This document shows, one piece after another, positions 6,993 to 16,483 of a stretch of DNA of 19,530 nt. The notes beneath the pieces are model-generated. The model was given only the letters and a program-made list of their open reading frames with translations, had not been told where the DNA came from and searched no databases. The translations under genes and the position numbers were made by a program. The stretch's first letter is position 1; every line of letters begins with the position of its first letter. Source of the stretch: JAMWZF01 sp041628615 (GTDB taxonomy: Bacteria > Pseudomonadota > Alphaproteobacteria > Rhodobacterales > Rhodobacteraceae); contig JBFKOW010000051.1 of assembly GCA_041628615.1 (NCBI GenBank), positions 1-19,530 of the forward strand, read 5' to 3'.

Positions 6993-7801
6993 AGCCCCTC
7001 GGGCCAGGGCAGCGACAGGGCCGCCGGCGGCAGCCGACCGGTCTCGGGCGCGGGGGCGTTCGACAGCGGCAGCAGGGCGGCGACGGGCGCGGGCCATGCC
7101 GGGGCGGCGGCGATCCCCTCCGCGGTGCTGCCCGAGAGCGTCAGGCGGGCGCCGCCGATCACCGCTTCCGCCGACCGGATGACGAGGTCGACCGGCCGGC
7201 GGCCGTCCGGCCCGGCCGGCCCGACGGGCAGCAGCCGAAGGTCGGCGCGCAGGCTGTCGACCGTCACCGGGGCCGCGCCCGCGGTCAGCAGGGCGTCCGC
7301 CGCCTCGACATAGAGGTCGATCCCGCCCGCGCCGTCCCGCCGCGCCGCCACCAGCAACCGCCCGGCCGCGAACAGCCCCTCGGCGGCGAGGCCCTCGCCC
7401 TCCACCGTGATCCGTGCCGGCCAGCCGTCACCGGTCAGCGCGACCTGCGCCCGCAGCCGCGCGGAGGTGACCGGCACCGGGCCATCCGCGGTGACGATCT
7501 CCTGCCGCACCGGGAAGGTCACGATCAGGTCGGCAGGCCGGTAGCTCAGCGCCGCCGCCTCGATCTCGGGCAGCCGCCAGGCCGGACCGCCCGGCAAGGT
7601 CAGTTCCAGCCCCTCCGCCCGCGTGTCGAAGCGCGACGGGAATCCCCGCGTGGCCAAGCGGTCGTAGCTGACCGAGACGCCCGCCGCCGCGAGACGGTCC
7701 TTTAGCGCCGCGATGTCGGCCAGACGGTCCTGCCGGCCGAAGGTCCAGAAGGCGGCATAGAGAACCGCGAAGCCGAAGGTGACGACGACGATGCTGCGCA
7801 T
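6989..7801 (-). CDS. DUF2125-family membrane-anchored protein
   Basis: 270 residues, read on the minus strand from an ATG (complement of 7799-7801) preceded by an AAGGGG-like ribosome binding site. Residues 3-20 form a hydrophobic anchor or uncleaved signal (IVVVTFGFAVLYAAFWTF). The remainder is predicted beta-rich and periplasmic, with RGFPSRFDTRAEGLEL (52-67) and a repeating strand pattern like that of DUF2125 proteins in alphaproteobacteria. No catalytic motif is visible and the molecular role is unknown. It is divergent from the gamma-glutamylcyclotransferase gene across 61 bp and convergent with tyrC, sharing the CTAG stop overlap at 6989-6992. The family call is from memory of the N-terminal pattern. 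Confidence 0.72.
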   Translation of the reverse strand: MRSIVVVTFGFAVLYAAFWTFGRQDRLADIAALKDRLAAAGVSVSYDRLATRGFPSRFDTRAEGLELTLPGGPAWRLPEIEAAALSYRPADLIVTFPVRQEIVTADGPVPVTSARLRAQVALTGDGWPARITVEGEGLAAEGLFAAGRLLVAARRDGAGGIDLYVEAADALLTAGAAPVTVDSLRADLRLLPVGPAGPDGRRPVDLVIRSAEAVIGGARLTLSGSTAEGIAAAPAWPAPVAALLPLSNAPAPETGRLPPAALSLPWPEGL

Positions 7802-7862
7802 GGGACCCCTTCAATCTCGGCCGCGCCCGTGTTCTAGAGGCGGCCGGACAGGAGGGCCAGCC

Positions 7863-8384
7863 ATGTGGGTGTTCGGTTACGGATCGTTGTTGTGGAACCC
7901 CGGTTTCGCGCCGGCCGAGGCGGTGCGCGCCCGGCTCGACGGCTACCACCGGTCGTTCTGCATGCTGTCGATCCACCACCGGGGCACCGAGGACGAACCG
8001 GGGCTGGTGCTCGCGCTCGACGCTGCCGCCGGCGCAACCTGCACCGGAATGGCGTTCCGGGCGGACGCCTCCGAGGCCGCCTCCGTGCTCGAGATGCTGC
8101 GCGAGCGGGAGCTGATCTCCTCGGCCTATATCGAGCGGCAACTTCCCGTGGCGCTGGCCGACGGGCGGACGGTCACCGCCGTCACCTACGTCGTCGATCC
8201 CGATCACCGACAATACGTGACCCTGCCGCTGGAAACCCAGGCGCAGATGATCGCGCGGTCGGTGGGCGGGCGCGGGCCGAACGACGAATATCTCTACAAC
8301 ACCGCCGCGCATCTGGTCGAACTGGGCATCACCGACCCGGACATGGACTGGCTGGTGGACCGGGTGCGGGCGCTCGGCGCATAA
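7863..8384 (+). CDS. ChaC-like gamma-glutamylcyclotransferase
   Basis: 173 residues. ChaC-type enzymes cleave glutathione to 5-oxoproline and cysteinylglycine in the cytosol. The protein opens with WVFGYGSLLWNPGF, the family's substrate-binding YGSL loop; RLDGYHRSFC follows, then GLVLALD and GMAFR strands. The RERELISSAYIERQLPV segment (about 80-96) contains the Glu expected to act as acid/base. QYVTLPLETQAQMIARSVGGRGPNDEYL is typical of the C-terminal half. The start at 7863 is fixed by AGGAGG at 7850-7855 with a 7-nt spacer and by the conserved N-terminus; in-frame upstream codons add nothing family-like. It is unlikely to be co-transcribed with 8454-12014, because a candidate promoter lies between them. 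Confidence 0.88.
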   Translation: MWVFGYGSLLWNPGFAPAEAVRARLDGYHRSFCMLSIHHRGTEDEPGLVLALDAAAGATCTGMAFRADASEAASVLEMLRERELISSAYIERQLPVALADGRTVTAVTYVVDPDHRQYVTLPLETQAQMIARSVGGRGPNDEYLYNTAAHLVELGITDPDMDWLVDRVRALGA

Positions 8385-8389
8385 ATCGT

Positions 8390-8418
8390 TTGGGTTCAGG
8401 GGTGACCCCACATATGGT
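8390..8418 (+). promoter_or_regulatory. candidate promoter of the motor pair, with palindrome in the spacer
   Basis: TTGGGT (8390-8395), a 17-bp spacer, TATGGT (8413-8418). The spacer contains GGGG-TGA-CCCC (8399-8409), an interrupted palindrome placed where a repressor or MerR-type activator could act. The ATG at 8454 lies 36 bp downstream. The -35 match is weak. Confidence 0.38.
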
Positions 8419-8453
8419 ATCTGGCGCAGAACAAAGAGCAGGACCCGGCCCGC

Positions 8454-9662
8454 ATGGACACTCGGGACGCTGAGGCAAAGCCGCAATTCACCCAGCCGAT
8501 CCGCCAGATCACCTCGATGCTGGTGGCGCTGGGGCTGGTCGCGGCGGGCAGCTACGTCGCCTATCCGCGGGTGGCGCCGGTGTTCCTCGCCAACCCCTAC
8601 CTCAACGGCTTCATCGCGCTGGTCTTCCTGATCGGGGTGGTGGCCACCTTCGCGCAGGTCAGCCAGCTGGTGCGGTCGGTCCGCTGGATCGAGGATTTCG
8701 CCGCTCCGCCGATCGGCACCGGGCAGCAGGCGCCGGGGCTGCTGTTGCCGCTGGCCACGCTGCTGCGGTCGCGCGGCGCGCGGATGCAGCTGTCCTCCAC
8801 CGCTTCGCGGTCGATCCTCGATACCGTGGCGCAGCGTATCGACGAGGACCGCGAGGTCACGCGCTACATCGTCAACACGCTGATCTTCCTCGGTCTTCTG
8901 GGCACGTTCTACGGGCTCGCGACCACCGTCCCGGCGCTGGTCGAGACGATCCGCTCGCTGACCCCGAAGGACGGCGAGACCGGGGTCGACATCTTCGGGC
9001 GGTTGCAGGTCGGGCTCGAAAGCCAGCTTGGCGGGATGGGCGTTGCCTTCGCCTCGTCGCTGCTCGGGCTTGCCGGGTCGCTGGTCGTCGGGCTGCTGGA
9101 ACTGTTTGCCGGGCACGGCCAGAACCGGTTCTACCGGGAACTGGAGGAATGGCTGTCCTCGATCACCCGGGTCGGATTCGCCAGCGGCGAGGAGGGCGGA
9201 GAGCAGGGGGTGCTGGCCTCGGTGGTCGATCACATGGCCGAGCAGATGGAAGCCCTGCAGATGATGTTCACCCAGACCGACATCGGCCGGGCGCAGGTTG
9301 AGGACCGGCTGTCCGAACTTGTGCAGGCGATCGCGGGGCTCGCGCAGCGGATCGACGACACCGGGCGGATGCAGCAGACGATGGAACGGGTGCTCGACCG
9401 GCAGGCGGCGCTGATCGACAAGATCCAGGAGAGCGGGCTCGAAGGCATCGATGCCGAAAGCCGGATGCGGCTGCGGTCCATCGACGTGCAGTTGCTGCGC
9501 ATCCTCGAGGAGATGAGCGCCGGCCGCGAGGAAGTCATGGCCGACCTGCGCTCCGACTTCGCGGCGCTGAGCCGCGCGGTGCGGCAGGGCGGGGCGCCGC
9601 GCCGGGAGCCGCCCAGCGCCTTTGCCGGCGGCAAGGCGCGGGACCCGGGCAGGGAGGGCTGA
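8454..9662 (+). CDS. MotA/TolQ/ExbB-family proton-channel protein with long cytoplasmic tail
   Basis: 402 residues. Hydrophobic segments at about 20-38, 51-72, 138-160 and 194-218 give the four-helix layout of MotA/TolQ/ExbB channels. The third contains FLGLLGTFYGLATTVP (145-160), the family's conserved ion-path helix, and the fourth GMGVAFASSLLGLAGSLVVG. In the family, five such subunits surround two MotB/TolR/ExbD-like subunits and rotate or flex using proton or sodium flow across the inner membrane. After residue 220 comes a charged helical tail of about 180 residues, longer than in TolQ or ExbB and reminiscent of, though shorter than, the ZorA tail. The C-terminal 25 residues look disordered. 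The next gene starts 4 bp after the stop, and its ribosome binding site lies inside this gene. The exact subfamily and cargo are unknown. Confidence 0.85.
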   Translation: MDTRDAEAKPQFTQPIRQITSMLVALGLVAAGSYVAYPRVAPVFLANPYLNGFIALVFLIGVVATFAQVSQLVRSVRWIEDFAAPPIGTGQQAPGLLLPLATLLRSRGARMQLSSTASRSILDTVAQRIDEDREVTRYIVNTLIFLGLLGTFYGLATTVPALVETIRSLTPKDGETGVDIFGRLQVGLESQLGGMGVAFASSLLGLAGSLVVGLLELFAGHGQNRFYRELEEWLSSITRVGFASGEEGGEQGVLASVVDHMAEQMEALQMMFTQTDIGRAQVEDRLSELVQAIAGLAQRIDDTGRMQQTMERVLDRQAALIDKIQESGLEGIDAESRMRLRSIDVQLLRILEEMSAGREEVMADLRSDFAALSRAVRQGGAPRREPPSAFAGGKARDPGREG

Positions 9663-9665
9663 GCG

Positions 9666-12014
9666 GTGGCGCTCAGCCGCAGGACCGGGGCCCGGTTCCA
9701 GGCATCGATCTGGCCCGGTTTCGTCGACGCGATGACCGGCCTGCTGCTGGTCCTGATGTTCGTCCTGACCATCTTCACGGTCATCCAGTTCGCGCTGCGG
9801 GAGACGATCACCGGGCAGGACCGGCAGCTTCTCGAGCTCAGCTCCGAGGTGGAGCGGCTGGCGGATGCGCTCGGGCTCGAACGGGACCGCTCCGCGACGC
9901 TGGCCCAGCGGGTCGGGCAATTGACGACGTCGCTGTCCGACATGACCTCGACCACCGAGCGGCAGGCCGACCTGATCGACGCCCTGGCGGCCGAGCGGGA
10001 TGCCCAGGCGGCCCAGATCACGGTCTTCGAGGCGCGGGTCGCGGGCCTGCTGGCCGACCGGTTGGCGGACCGCGAGCGCATTGCGGCGCTGGAAGAGACC
10101 GAGACCCGGCTGGTTTCGGAGCAGGAGGCGCTGACCCTCGCGCTGGCGCAGGCGCGCGACGAGATCTCGGCCAACGAGGAGCAAGCCCGGCTGGCCGCCG
10201 CCCGGCGCGAGGCGCTGGAGGCCCTGATCGCCGACCTGCGCCGCCGGGGCGAGGAGGCCGGCGCCGAGATCGCCGGACTGCAGGCCGCCGCCGAGGCGGA
10301 CGCGGCGCGGATATCCGAGATGGAGGCGGCGGCGCTGGCCGACGCGGCGGCGGCGGAGGCCCTGCGCGCCCGGCTGGCGGATGCCGATGCCGAACTGACC
10401 GCGATGACCCTCGAACTGGAGGCGCAGCGCCGCGAGGCCGAAGAGACCCTGACCCTGCTCGCCGCCGCCGAAGCGGCGCGCGAGGGGCTCGACAGCCGGC
10501 TGGCCGAGACGCTCCTGTCGCTCGAGGCGGCCGAAACCGATCGCGACGCGGCCCGCGCCGAGGCGGCGGAGCTGGACGCCCGGCTGGTCGCGGCGCTGGG
10601 GCTGGCCGACACCGGGGCCGAGGCGCTGTCCGCGGCCCGGCAGACCATCGACCGGCTGGAGGCCGAACGCGCCGATCTCGATGTCCGGCTGGCCGAGGCG
10701 ATCCTCGCCCGCGAGGCGGCGGAGGCCGAACTGACCCAGGCGCGGTCGACCGGCGAGGATCTGCAGACCCGGCTGGCCGAGGCGCTGTTGGCCCGGCAGG
10801 AGGCCGAAGCGGCGCTGGCGGAGAGCCGGGACCGGACCGAGGACCTGTCGCTGCGGCTCGCCGAGGCGGTCGCGGCGCGGGCGGCGGCGGCGGACGATCT
10901 CGAGGCGGTCCGCGCGGCGCTGGAGGAGGCGCGGGCGGCGGCCGACCTCTCCGAGAGCGAGGTGCAGGCGCGGCTCGCCGCCGCCCTCGCGGCGCAGGAA
11001 ACCGCGGAGACGGCGCGCGACGATCTCGAAGCCCGGCTGGCGGCGGCGCTTGTCGCCCGCGACGCGGCGGCGGCCGAGACGGCCGACCTGCGCGACCGGC
11101 TCGCCGCCGCCCTGGGGGCCGCGGATACCGCGACCGGGGAGGCGCGGGAGCTTGAGGCGCAGCTGGCCGCCGCGATCGCCGCGCGGCAGGCGGCGGAGAC
11201 GGCCGCCACCCGCGAGATGACCGAGTCCGAGCGGCAGGCGGCGCTGCTGGCGCAGGCCCGGGCGGCGCTGTCGGAAGAGGAGAGCCTGTCCGCCGACGCC
11301 CGCCGCCGGGTCGAGGCGCTGAACCAGCAGGTCGCCGCCCTGCGCACCCAGATCGGCCAGTTGCAGGGCCTGCTCGACGCGTCCGAGGCCGCCGAGGTCG
11401 ACGCGCAGGTGCAGATCGAGGCGCTGGGCTCGCGGCTCAACACCGCGCTGGCCCGTGCCGCGGCGGAAGAGCGCCGCCGCCGGCAACTGGAAGAAGCCGA
11501 GCGGTTGCGGCTCGAGGAGGAGGCCGCCCGGCTGGCCGCCGAGGCGCAGAACCTCGAACGCTTCCGGTCCGATTTCTTCGGCCAGATGCGCGACATCCTC
11601 GAGGGTCAGGAGGGTGTCCGGGTCGTCGGCGACCGCTTCGTGTTTTCCTCCGAGGTCCTGTTCGAACCGGGCAGCGCCGACCTGTCCGCCGAGGGCCGGG
11701 CCGAGATCGCCAACGTCGCCGCGCTGCTGCGCGAGATCGGCGACCGGATCCCGGCGGGCATCGACTGGATCATCCGGGTCGACGGCCATACCGACGACGT
11801 GCCGCTGTCGGGGCAGGGCGAGTTCGCCGACAACTGGGAACTGAGCCAGGGCCGGGCGCTGTCGGTGGTGCGCTACATGCAGGACAGCCTCGGCATTCCG
11901 CCCGAGCGGCTAGCCGCCAACGGCTTCGGCCAGTACCGCCCCCTCGTCGAGGGCGACAGCGCCGAGGCGCGGGCCCAGAACAGGCGCATCGAACTCAAGC
12001 TGACCGAACGGTAG
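9666..12014 (+). CDS. MotB/OmpA-like peptidoglycan-binding protein with giant coiled coil
   Basis: 782 residues, GTG start, with AGGGAGG at 9651-9657 inside the preceding gene. A single membrane helix (about 19-41) reads FVDAMTGLLLVLMFVL; D21 aligns with the proton-carrying Asp of MotB (ADFMTAMMAFF). Residues about 45-640 are Ala/Glu/Arg/Leu-rich heptads with no proline between P17 and P668: a very long coiled coil. The C-terminus (about 657-782) is an OmpA-type domain: GHTDD with D710, NWELSQGRA with R730, and NRRIEL, i.e. the peptidoglycan-binding Asp and Arg in MotB-like spacing. It should be the two-copy partner of the channel protein upstream, anchored in the cell wall. ZorB shares the architecture, but no zorC, zorD or zorE gene is nearby. 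Function unknown. Confidence 0.85.
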   Translation: MALSRRTGARFQASIWPGFVDAMTGLLLVLMFVLTIFTVIQFALRETITGQDRQLLELSSEVERLADALGLERDRSATLAQRVGQLTTSLSDMTSTTERQADLIDALAAERDAQAAQITVFEARVAGLLADRLADRERIAALEETETRLVSEQEALTLALAQARDEISANEEQARLAAARREALEALIADLRRRGEEAGAEIAGLQAAAEADAARISEMEAAALADAAAAEALRARLADADAELTAMTLELEAQRREAEETLTLLAAAEAAREGLDSRLAETLLSLEAAETDRDAARAEAAELDARLVAALGLADTGAEALSAARQTIDRLEAERADLDVRLAEAILAREAAEAELTQARSTGEDLQTRLAEALLARQEAEAALAESRDRTEDLSLRLAEAVAARAAAADDLEAVRAALEEARAAADLSESEVQARLAAALAAQETAETARDDLEARLAAALVARDAAAAETADLRDRLAAALGAADTATGEARELEAQLAAAIAARQAAETAATREMTESERQAALLAQARAALSEEESLSADARRRVEALNQQVAALRTQIGQLQGLLDASEAAEVDAQVQIEALGSRLNTALARAAAEERRRRQLEEAERLRLEEEAARLAAEAQNLERFRSDFFGQMRDILEGQEGVRVVGDRFVFSSEVLFEPGSADLSAEGRAEIANVAALLREIGDRIPAGIDWIIRVDGHTDDVPLSGQGEFADNWELSQGRALSVVRYMQDSLGIPPERLAANGFGQYRPLVEGDSAEARAQNRRIELKLTER
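10674..11213 (+). repeat. tandem coiled-coil repeats of 28 and 21 residues
   Basis: Residues 337-364 and 365-392 are two 28-residue units of the form DL..RLAEA.LAR..AEA.L; a third copy starting at 393 diverges after about 20 residues. Residues 432-452, 453-473 and 474-494 are 21-residue units of the form .(L/V)..RLAAAL, and a degenerate fourth follows at 495-516. Both lengths are multiples of seven, so the units extend the heptad register. They probably arose by internal duplication. Confidence 0.7.
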
Positions 12015-12021
12015 ACGCCGC

Positions 12022-12043
12022 GCGCCGCCCCGGGGGGCGGCGC
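12022..12043 (+). terminator. hairpin between convergent genes, possible bidirectional terminator
   Basis: GCGCCGCCC (12022-12030), loop CGGG, GGGCGGCGC (12035-12043): a perfect 9-bp GC stem midway between the stop of the motor pair (12014) and the stop of clpA (12078). No T tract on either strand, so efficiency is uncertain. Confidence 0.5.
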
Positions 12044-12077
12044 TGCCGTATGGATCGGGGACCGGTTGCCGTCGCCG

Positions 12078-14411
<2,334 letters not shown>

Positions 14412-14472
14412 TGCACGTGCTCCTCTGATCGGGGTCTTGGCGGGGACTTGGCCCCGCTCCGACCGTGGCCTC

Positions 14473-14537
14473 GTAAGTTTAAAGTTCGCTTTCGATGGCG
14501 AACCTTCAAGGACTTTTTTTAAGAAAACCGTTCACGA
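14473..14537 (-). promoter_or_regulatory. clpA: AT-rich patch upstream of clpA, probable promoter region
   Basis: An AT-rich island in otherwise GC-rich DNA, 60-125 bp before the clpA start. On the minus strand it contains CTTGAA (complement of 14505-14510; this six-mer plus the following G gives a TTGAAG -35-like box), then an inverted repeat GTTCGC/GCGAAC (14484-14489 with 14498-14503) and TTTAAA. CTTGAA resembles a heat-shock sigma -35, but no convincing matching -10 was found. The rest of 14412-14673 holds only two GTCCGGAC palindromes. Confidence 0.35.
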
Positions 14538-14673
14538 TGCCGTCCGGACCGCCCGATGATGCGCTCTTGGGCACCTCGCCTGCAACATGTGGGGTGCGTC
14601 CGGACAATCACAAGCTTGCGCAACGATTCCGGCATTTCCGGGGCGGAGAGCCGGCGGTTCCGGCGCAGAGCGG

Positions 14674-15432
14674 TCAGAACCGGTCCTTTGCGGCGCGGAT
14701 CGCGGCGAAGACCTCGACGTCGGCGGCCTGCTCCATCCCCATCGCCCGCTTCAGGGCCGGGTCGTCGGCGCGCAGGAACGGGTTGGTCGCGATTTCGACC
14801 GAGAGCGCCTCGGGAACGGTCCATGCACCGGCGGCGCGTCGGCGGTCGATCTCGGCGGCACGGTCGCGCAGGGCGGCGTTGTCCGGGTCGACGGTCAGCG
14901 CGAAACGGGCGTTCGCGGCGGTGTATTCGTGGCCGGAGTGGATCATCGTCGCCGGCGGCAGGGCCCTCAGCCGGCACAGGCTGTTCCACATCTGCTCGGG
15001 GGTTCCCTCGAACAGCCGGCCGCAGCCGAGCGCCATCAGGCTGTCGCCGGTGAAGGCCGCTTCGGCGGCCGGCAGATGGTAGGCGATGTGACCCACCGTG
15101 TGACCGGGCACGTCGATCACCTCGAGCCGGTCGCCGAACAGTGTCGTGTCGCCGGGCTGCAGCGCCCGGTCCAGCGCGGGCAGCCGATGCGCGTCGGCGG
15201 CGGCGCCCCAGACCTCGGCACCGGCGGCGCGCAGCGCCGCGACCCCTTCGACGTGATCGCCGTGGTGATGGGTGAGGAGGATCACGTCGAGGCTCCGCCC
15301 GAGGTCGGAAAGGGCCCGGACGATGGGCGCCGCTTCGGGGGCGTCGACAAGCGCGACGCCGCCGCCGTCCTTCTCGATCAGGAAGGCGAAGTTGTCGGTG
15401 CGGCAGGGGATGGTGTGGATGCGATAGGTCAT
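14674..15432 (-). CDS. gloB: hydroxyacylglutathione hydrolase (glyoxalase II)
   Basis: 252 residues, standard for glyoxalase II. It hydrolyses S-lactoylglutathione to lactate and glutathione, the second step of methylglyoxal detoxification. Metallo-beta-lactamase fold with the binuclear metal ligands visible: THHHGDH (54-60), H111 in VPGHTVGH, D130 in FTGDSLM, and H168 in HSGHEY. The C-terminal helical region with TNPFLRADDPALK (216-228) binds glutathione. The start is set at the ATG complementary to 15430-15432 because MTYRIHTIPC is the family N-terminus; an ATG three codons earlier (complement of 15439-15441) is possible, and neither has a strong ribosome binding site. Divergent from a methyltransferase gene across 67 bp. 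Confidence 0.94.
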   Translation of the reverse strand: MTYRIHTIPCRTDNFAFLIEKDGGGVALVDAPEAAPIVRALSDLGRSLDVILLTHHHGDHVEGVAALRAAGAEVWGAAADAHRLPALDRALQPGDTTLFGDRLEVIDVPGHTVGHIAYHLPAAEAAFTGDSLMALGCGRLFEGTPEQMWNSLCRLRALPPATMIHSGHEYTAANARFALTVDPDNAALRDRAAEIDRRRAAGAWTVPEALSVEIATNPFLRADDPALKRAMGMEQAADVEVFAAIRAAKDRF

Positions 15433-15499
15433 GGACCTCATGGTGACAGTTGCTAAGGTCGGGTCAAGACCGGCGGCCCCATCGCTGTGCCCGAGGCCC

Positions 15500-16312
15500 A
15501 TGCATCTCGACGTCCAGGAGCTGCGCAACTTCTATTACCGGAGCCGCCTCGGCCGCGCCGTGCAAACCGTGTTGCGCAACGACCTGCGGCGCTGCTGGCC
15601 GAAGGTGGCGGGGCAGAGCGTGGTCGGCTTCGGCTTCGCGGCGCCGCTCCTGCGTCCCTACCTGACCGAGGCCCGGCGGGTCACCGCGCTGATGCCGGGG
15701 CCGCAGGGCTGCATGCCCTGGCCGCCCGAGGGACCGAACGTGAGCGTCCTGTGCGAGGACACCCTGTGGCCGGTGGCCAGCGGCGCGGCCGACAGGCTGG
15801 TGCTGCTGCATGGGCTGGAGACCTCGGACCACCCGGCGGCGCTGCTGGAAGAGGCGTGGCGGGTGCTGGCGCCGGAGGGCCGGATCGTGTTCATCGTGCC
15901 GAACCGGACCGGATTGTGGTCCCGGTCGGACCGCACGCCCTTCGGCTACGGCCGGCCCTACACCCTGAGCCAGCTGGACGCGCAACTCCGGCGGCACGAT
16001 TTCCGCATCGAGAGCGCCCGGTCGACCCTGTATCAGCCGCCGTCCGAGAAGCGCGTCGGACGGCGGATGGCGGCGATCCTCGAAGGCGTGGGCCGGCACA
16101 TACCGGTGTTCCGGGCCGGCGGGGTGCTGGTGGTCGAGGCCGCCAAGCATGTCGCGGCGCCGCAGCGGCCGGGCCTGCCCGAGGCAGTGGTCCGGCCGCT
16201 GCGCATTCTCGAAGGCATCGGCAAGCCGGTCGCGGAACCCTCGCGCCGGTGCGCGCCGGCGCGCGGCAGGGTCCGGCCCGCCGGAACGCGGTCGGCAGCA
16301 TCGAATCCGTGA
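15500..16312 (+). CDS. class I SAM-dependent methyltransferase
   Basis: 270 residues. The Rossmann-like core is recognisable: SVVGFGFAAPLLRPYL (about 40-55) in place of the usual glycine-rich SAM loop, a second strand VTALMPG, an acidic CEDTLWPVASGAADRLVLLHGLE block (about 85-107), then LEEAWRVLAPEGRIVFIVPNR (116-136), a clear Methyltransf_11 motif. The glycine loop is atypical (GFGFAAPL rather than GxGxG), and the substrate is not predictable. The last 35 residues are Arg/Pro-rich and probably disordered. The start at 15500 follows GAGG. It shares a 67-bp divergent promoter region with gloB, an arrangement I recall as frequent in alphaproteobacteria; a functional link is inference. Confidence 0.8.
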   Translation: MHLDVQELRNFYYRSRLGRAVQTVLRNDLRRCWPKVAGQSVVGFGFAAPLLRPYLTEARRVTALMPGPQGCMPWPPEGPNVSVLCEDTLWPVASGAADRLVLLHGLETSDHPAALLEEAWRVLAPEGRIVFIVPNRTGLWSRSDRTPFGYGRPYTLSQLDAQLRRHDFRIESARSTLYQPPSEKRVGRRMAAILEGVGRHIPVFRAGGVLVVEAAKHVAAPQRPGLPEAVVRPLRILEGIGKPVAEPSRRCAPARGRVRPAGTRSAASNP

Positions 16313-16316
16313 CGGC

Positions 16317-16332
16317 GCGCCGGATCCGGCGC
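16317..16332 (+). terminator. 16-bp perfect palindrome after the methyltransferase gene
   Basis: GCGCCGGATCCGGCGC, centred on GGATCC, begins 4 bp past the stop. It could form a terminator-like stem, but with no loop of its own and no T tract. The surroundings are extremely GC-rich. Confidence 0.3.
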
Positions 16333-16414
16333 CCCGCACCGCGGCCGTGCCGCAGCCGGTCCGCGCGGCCCGCCTCGCGGCCGCCTGCATCCAGCAAAAC
16401 AAGGGGACCCGACC

Positions 16415-16483
16415 ATGGTGCGGCAGGGGATCGCAAGGCGGTTGCCCACCCAGTTTCCCTCTGATACATCCGCCGTGATTTGA
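16415..16483 (+). CDS. possible 22-codon ORF in the atp leader region
   Basis: ATG at 16415, stop TGA at 16481-16483, with AAGGGGA at 16401-16407 in ribosome-binding position (7-nt spacer). The peptide is basic at the N-terminal side (MVRQGIARRLPTQF) and matches nothing I recognise. It overlaps the candidate atp promoter, so it would have to be translated from a longer transcript starting upstream. It may be chance. Confidence 0.15.
   Translation: MVRQGIARRLPTQFPSDTSAVI
16442..16470 (+). promoter_or_regulatory. candidate promoter of the atp operon
   Basis: TTGCCC (16442-16447), a 17-bp spacer, TACATC (16465-16470), about 120 bp before atpH. The gap 16313-16589 holds this, the palindrome at 16317-16332 and the short ORF at 16415-16483, and otherwise nothing I can identify. 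Confidence 0.35.

Noticed and set aside
9230..11596. Second antisense open frame (788 codons), Ser/Ala/Arg-rich.
   Set aside because: It is the mirror of the Ala/Glu-rich coiled-coil codons in another frame; composition is an artefact of the repeat.
7428..11789. Minus-strand open frame of 1,453 codons opposite the motor pair and neighbouring genes.
   Set aside because: It lies antisense to well-supported genes, crosses several gene boundaries, and its translation is low-complexity Gly/Arg/Gln/Leu without domains. High GC removes stop codons, so long antisense frames are expected.
8454..12014. A complete Zorya defence system.
   Set aside because: Only ZorA/ZorB-like motor proteins are present. 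No ZorC, ZorD helicase or ZorE nuclease gene occurs on either side; the neighbours are housekeeping genes.
8454..12014. Flagellar stator motA/motB.
   Set aside because: No flagellar genes nearby, the channel protein has an atypical long C-terminal tail, and the MotB-like protein is more than twice the usual length.
14484..14520. Hairpin GTTCGC/GCGAAC followed by seven T on the plus strand, looking like a terminator.
   Set aside because: The T run begins 11 nt after the stem, and no plus-strand gene ends here. It sits in the clpA promoter region and is better read as AT-rich promoter DNA.
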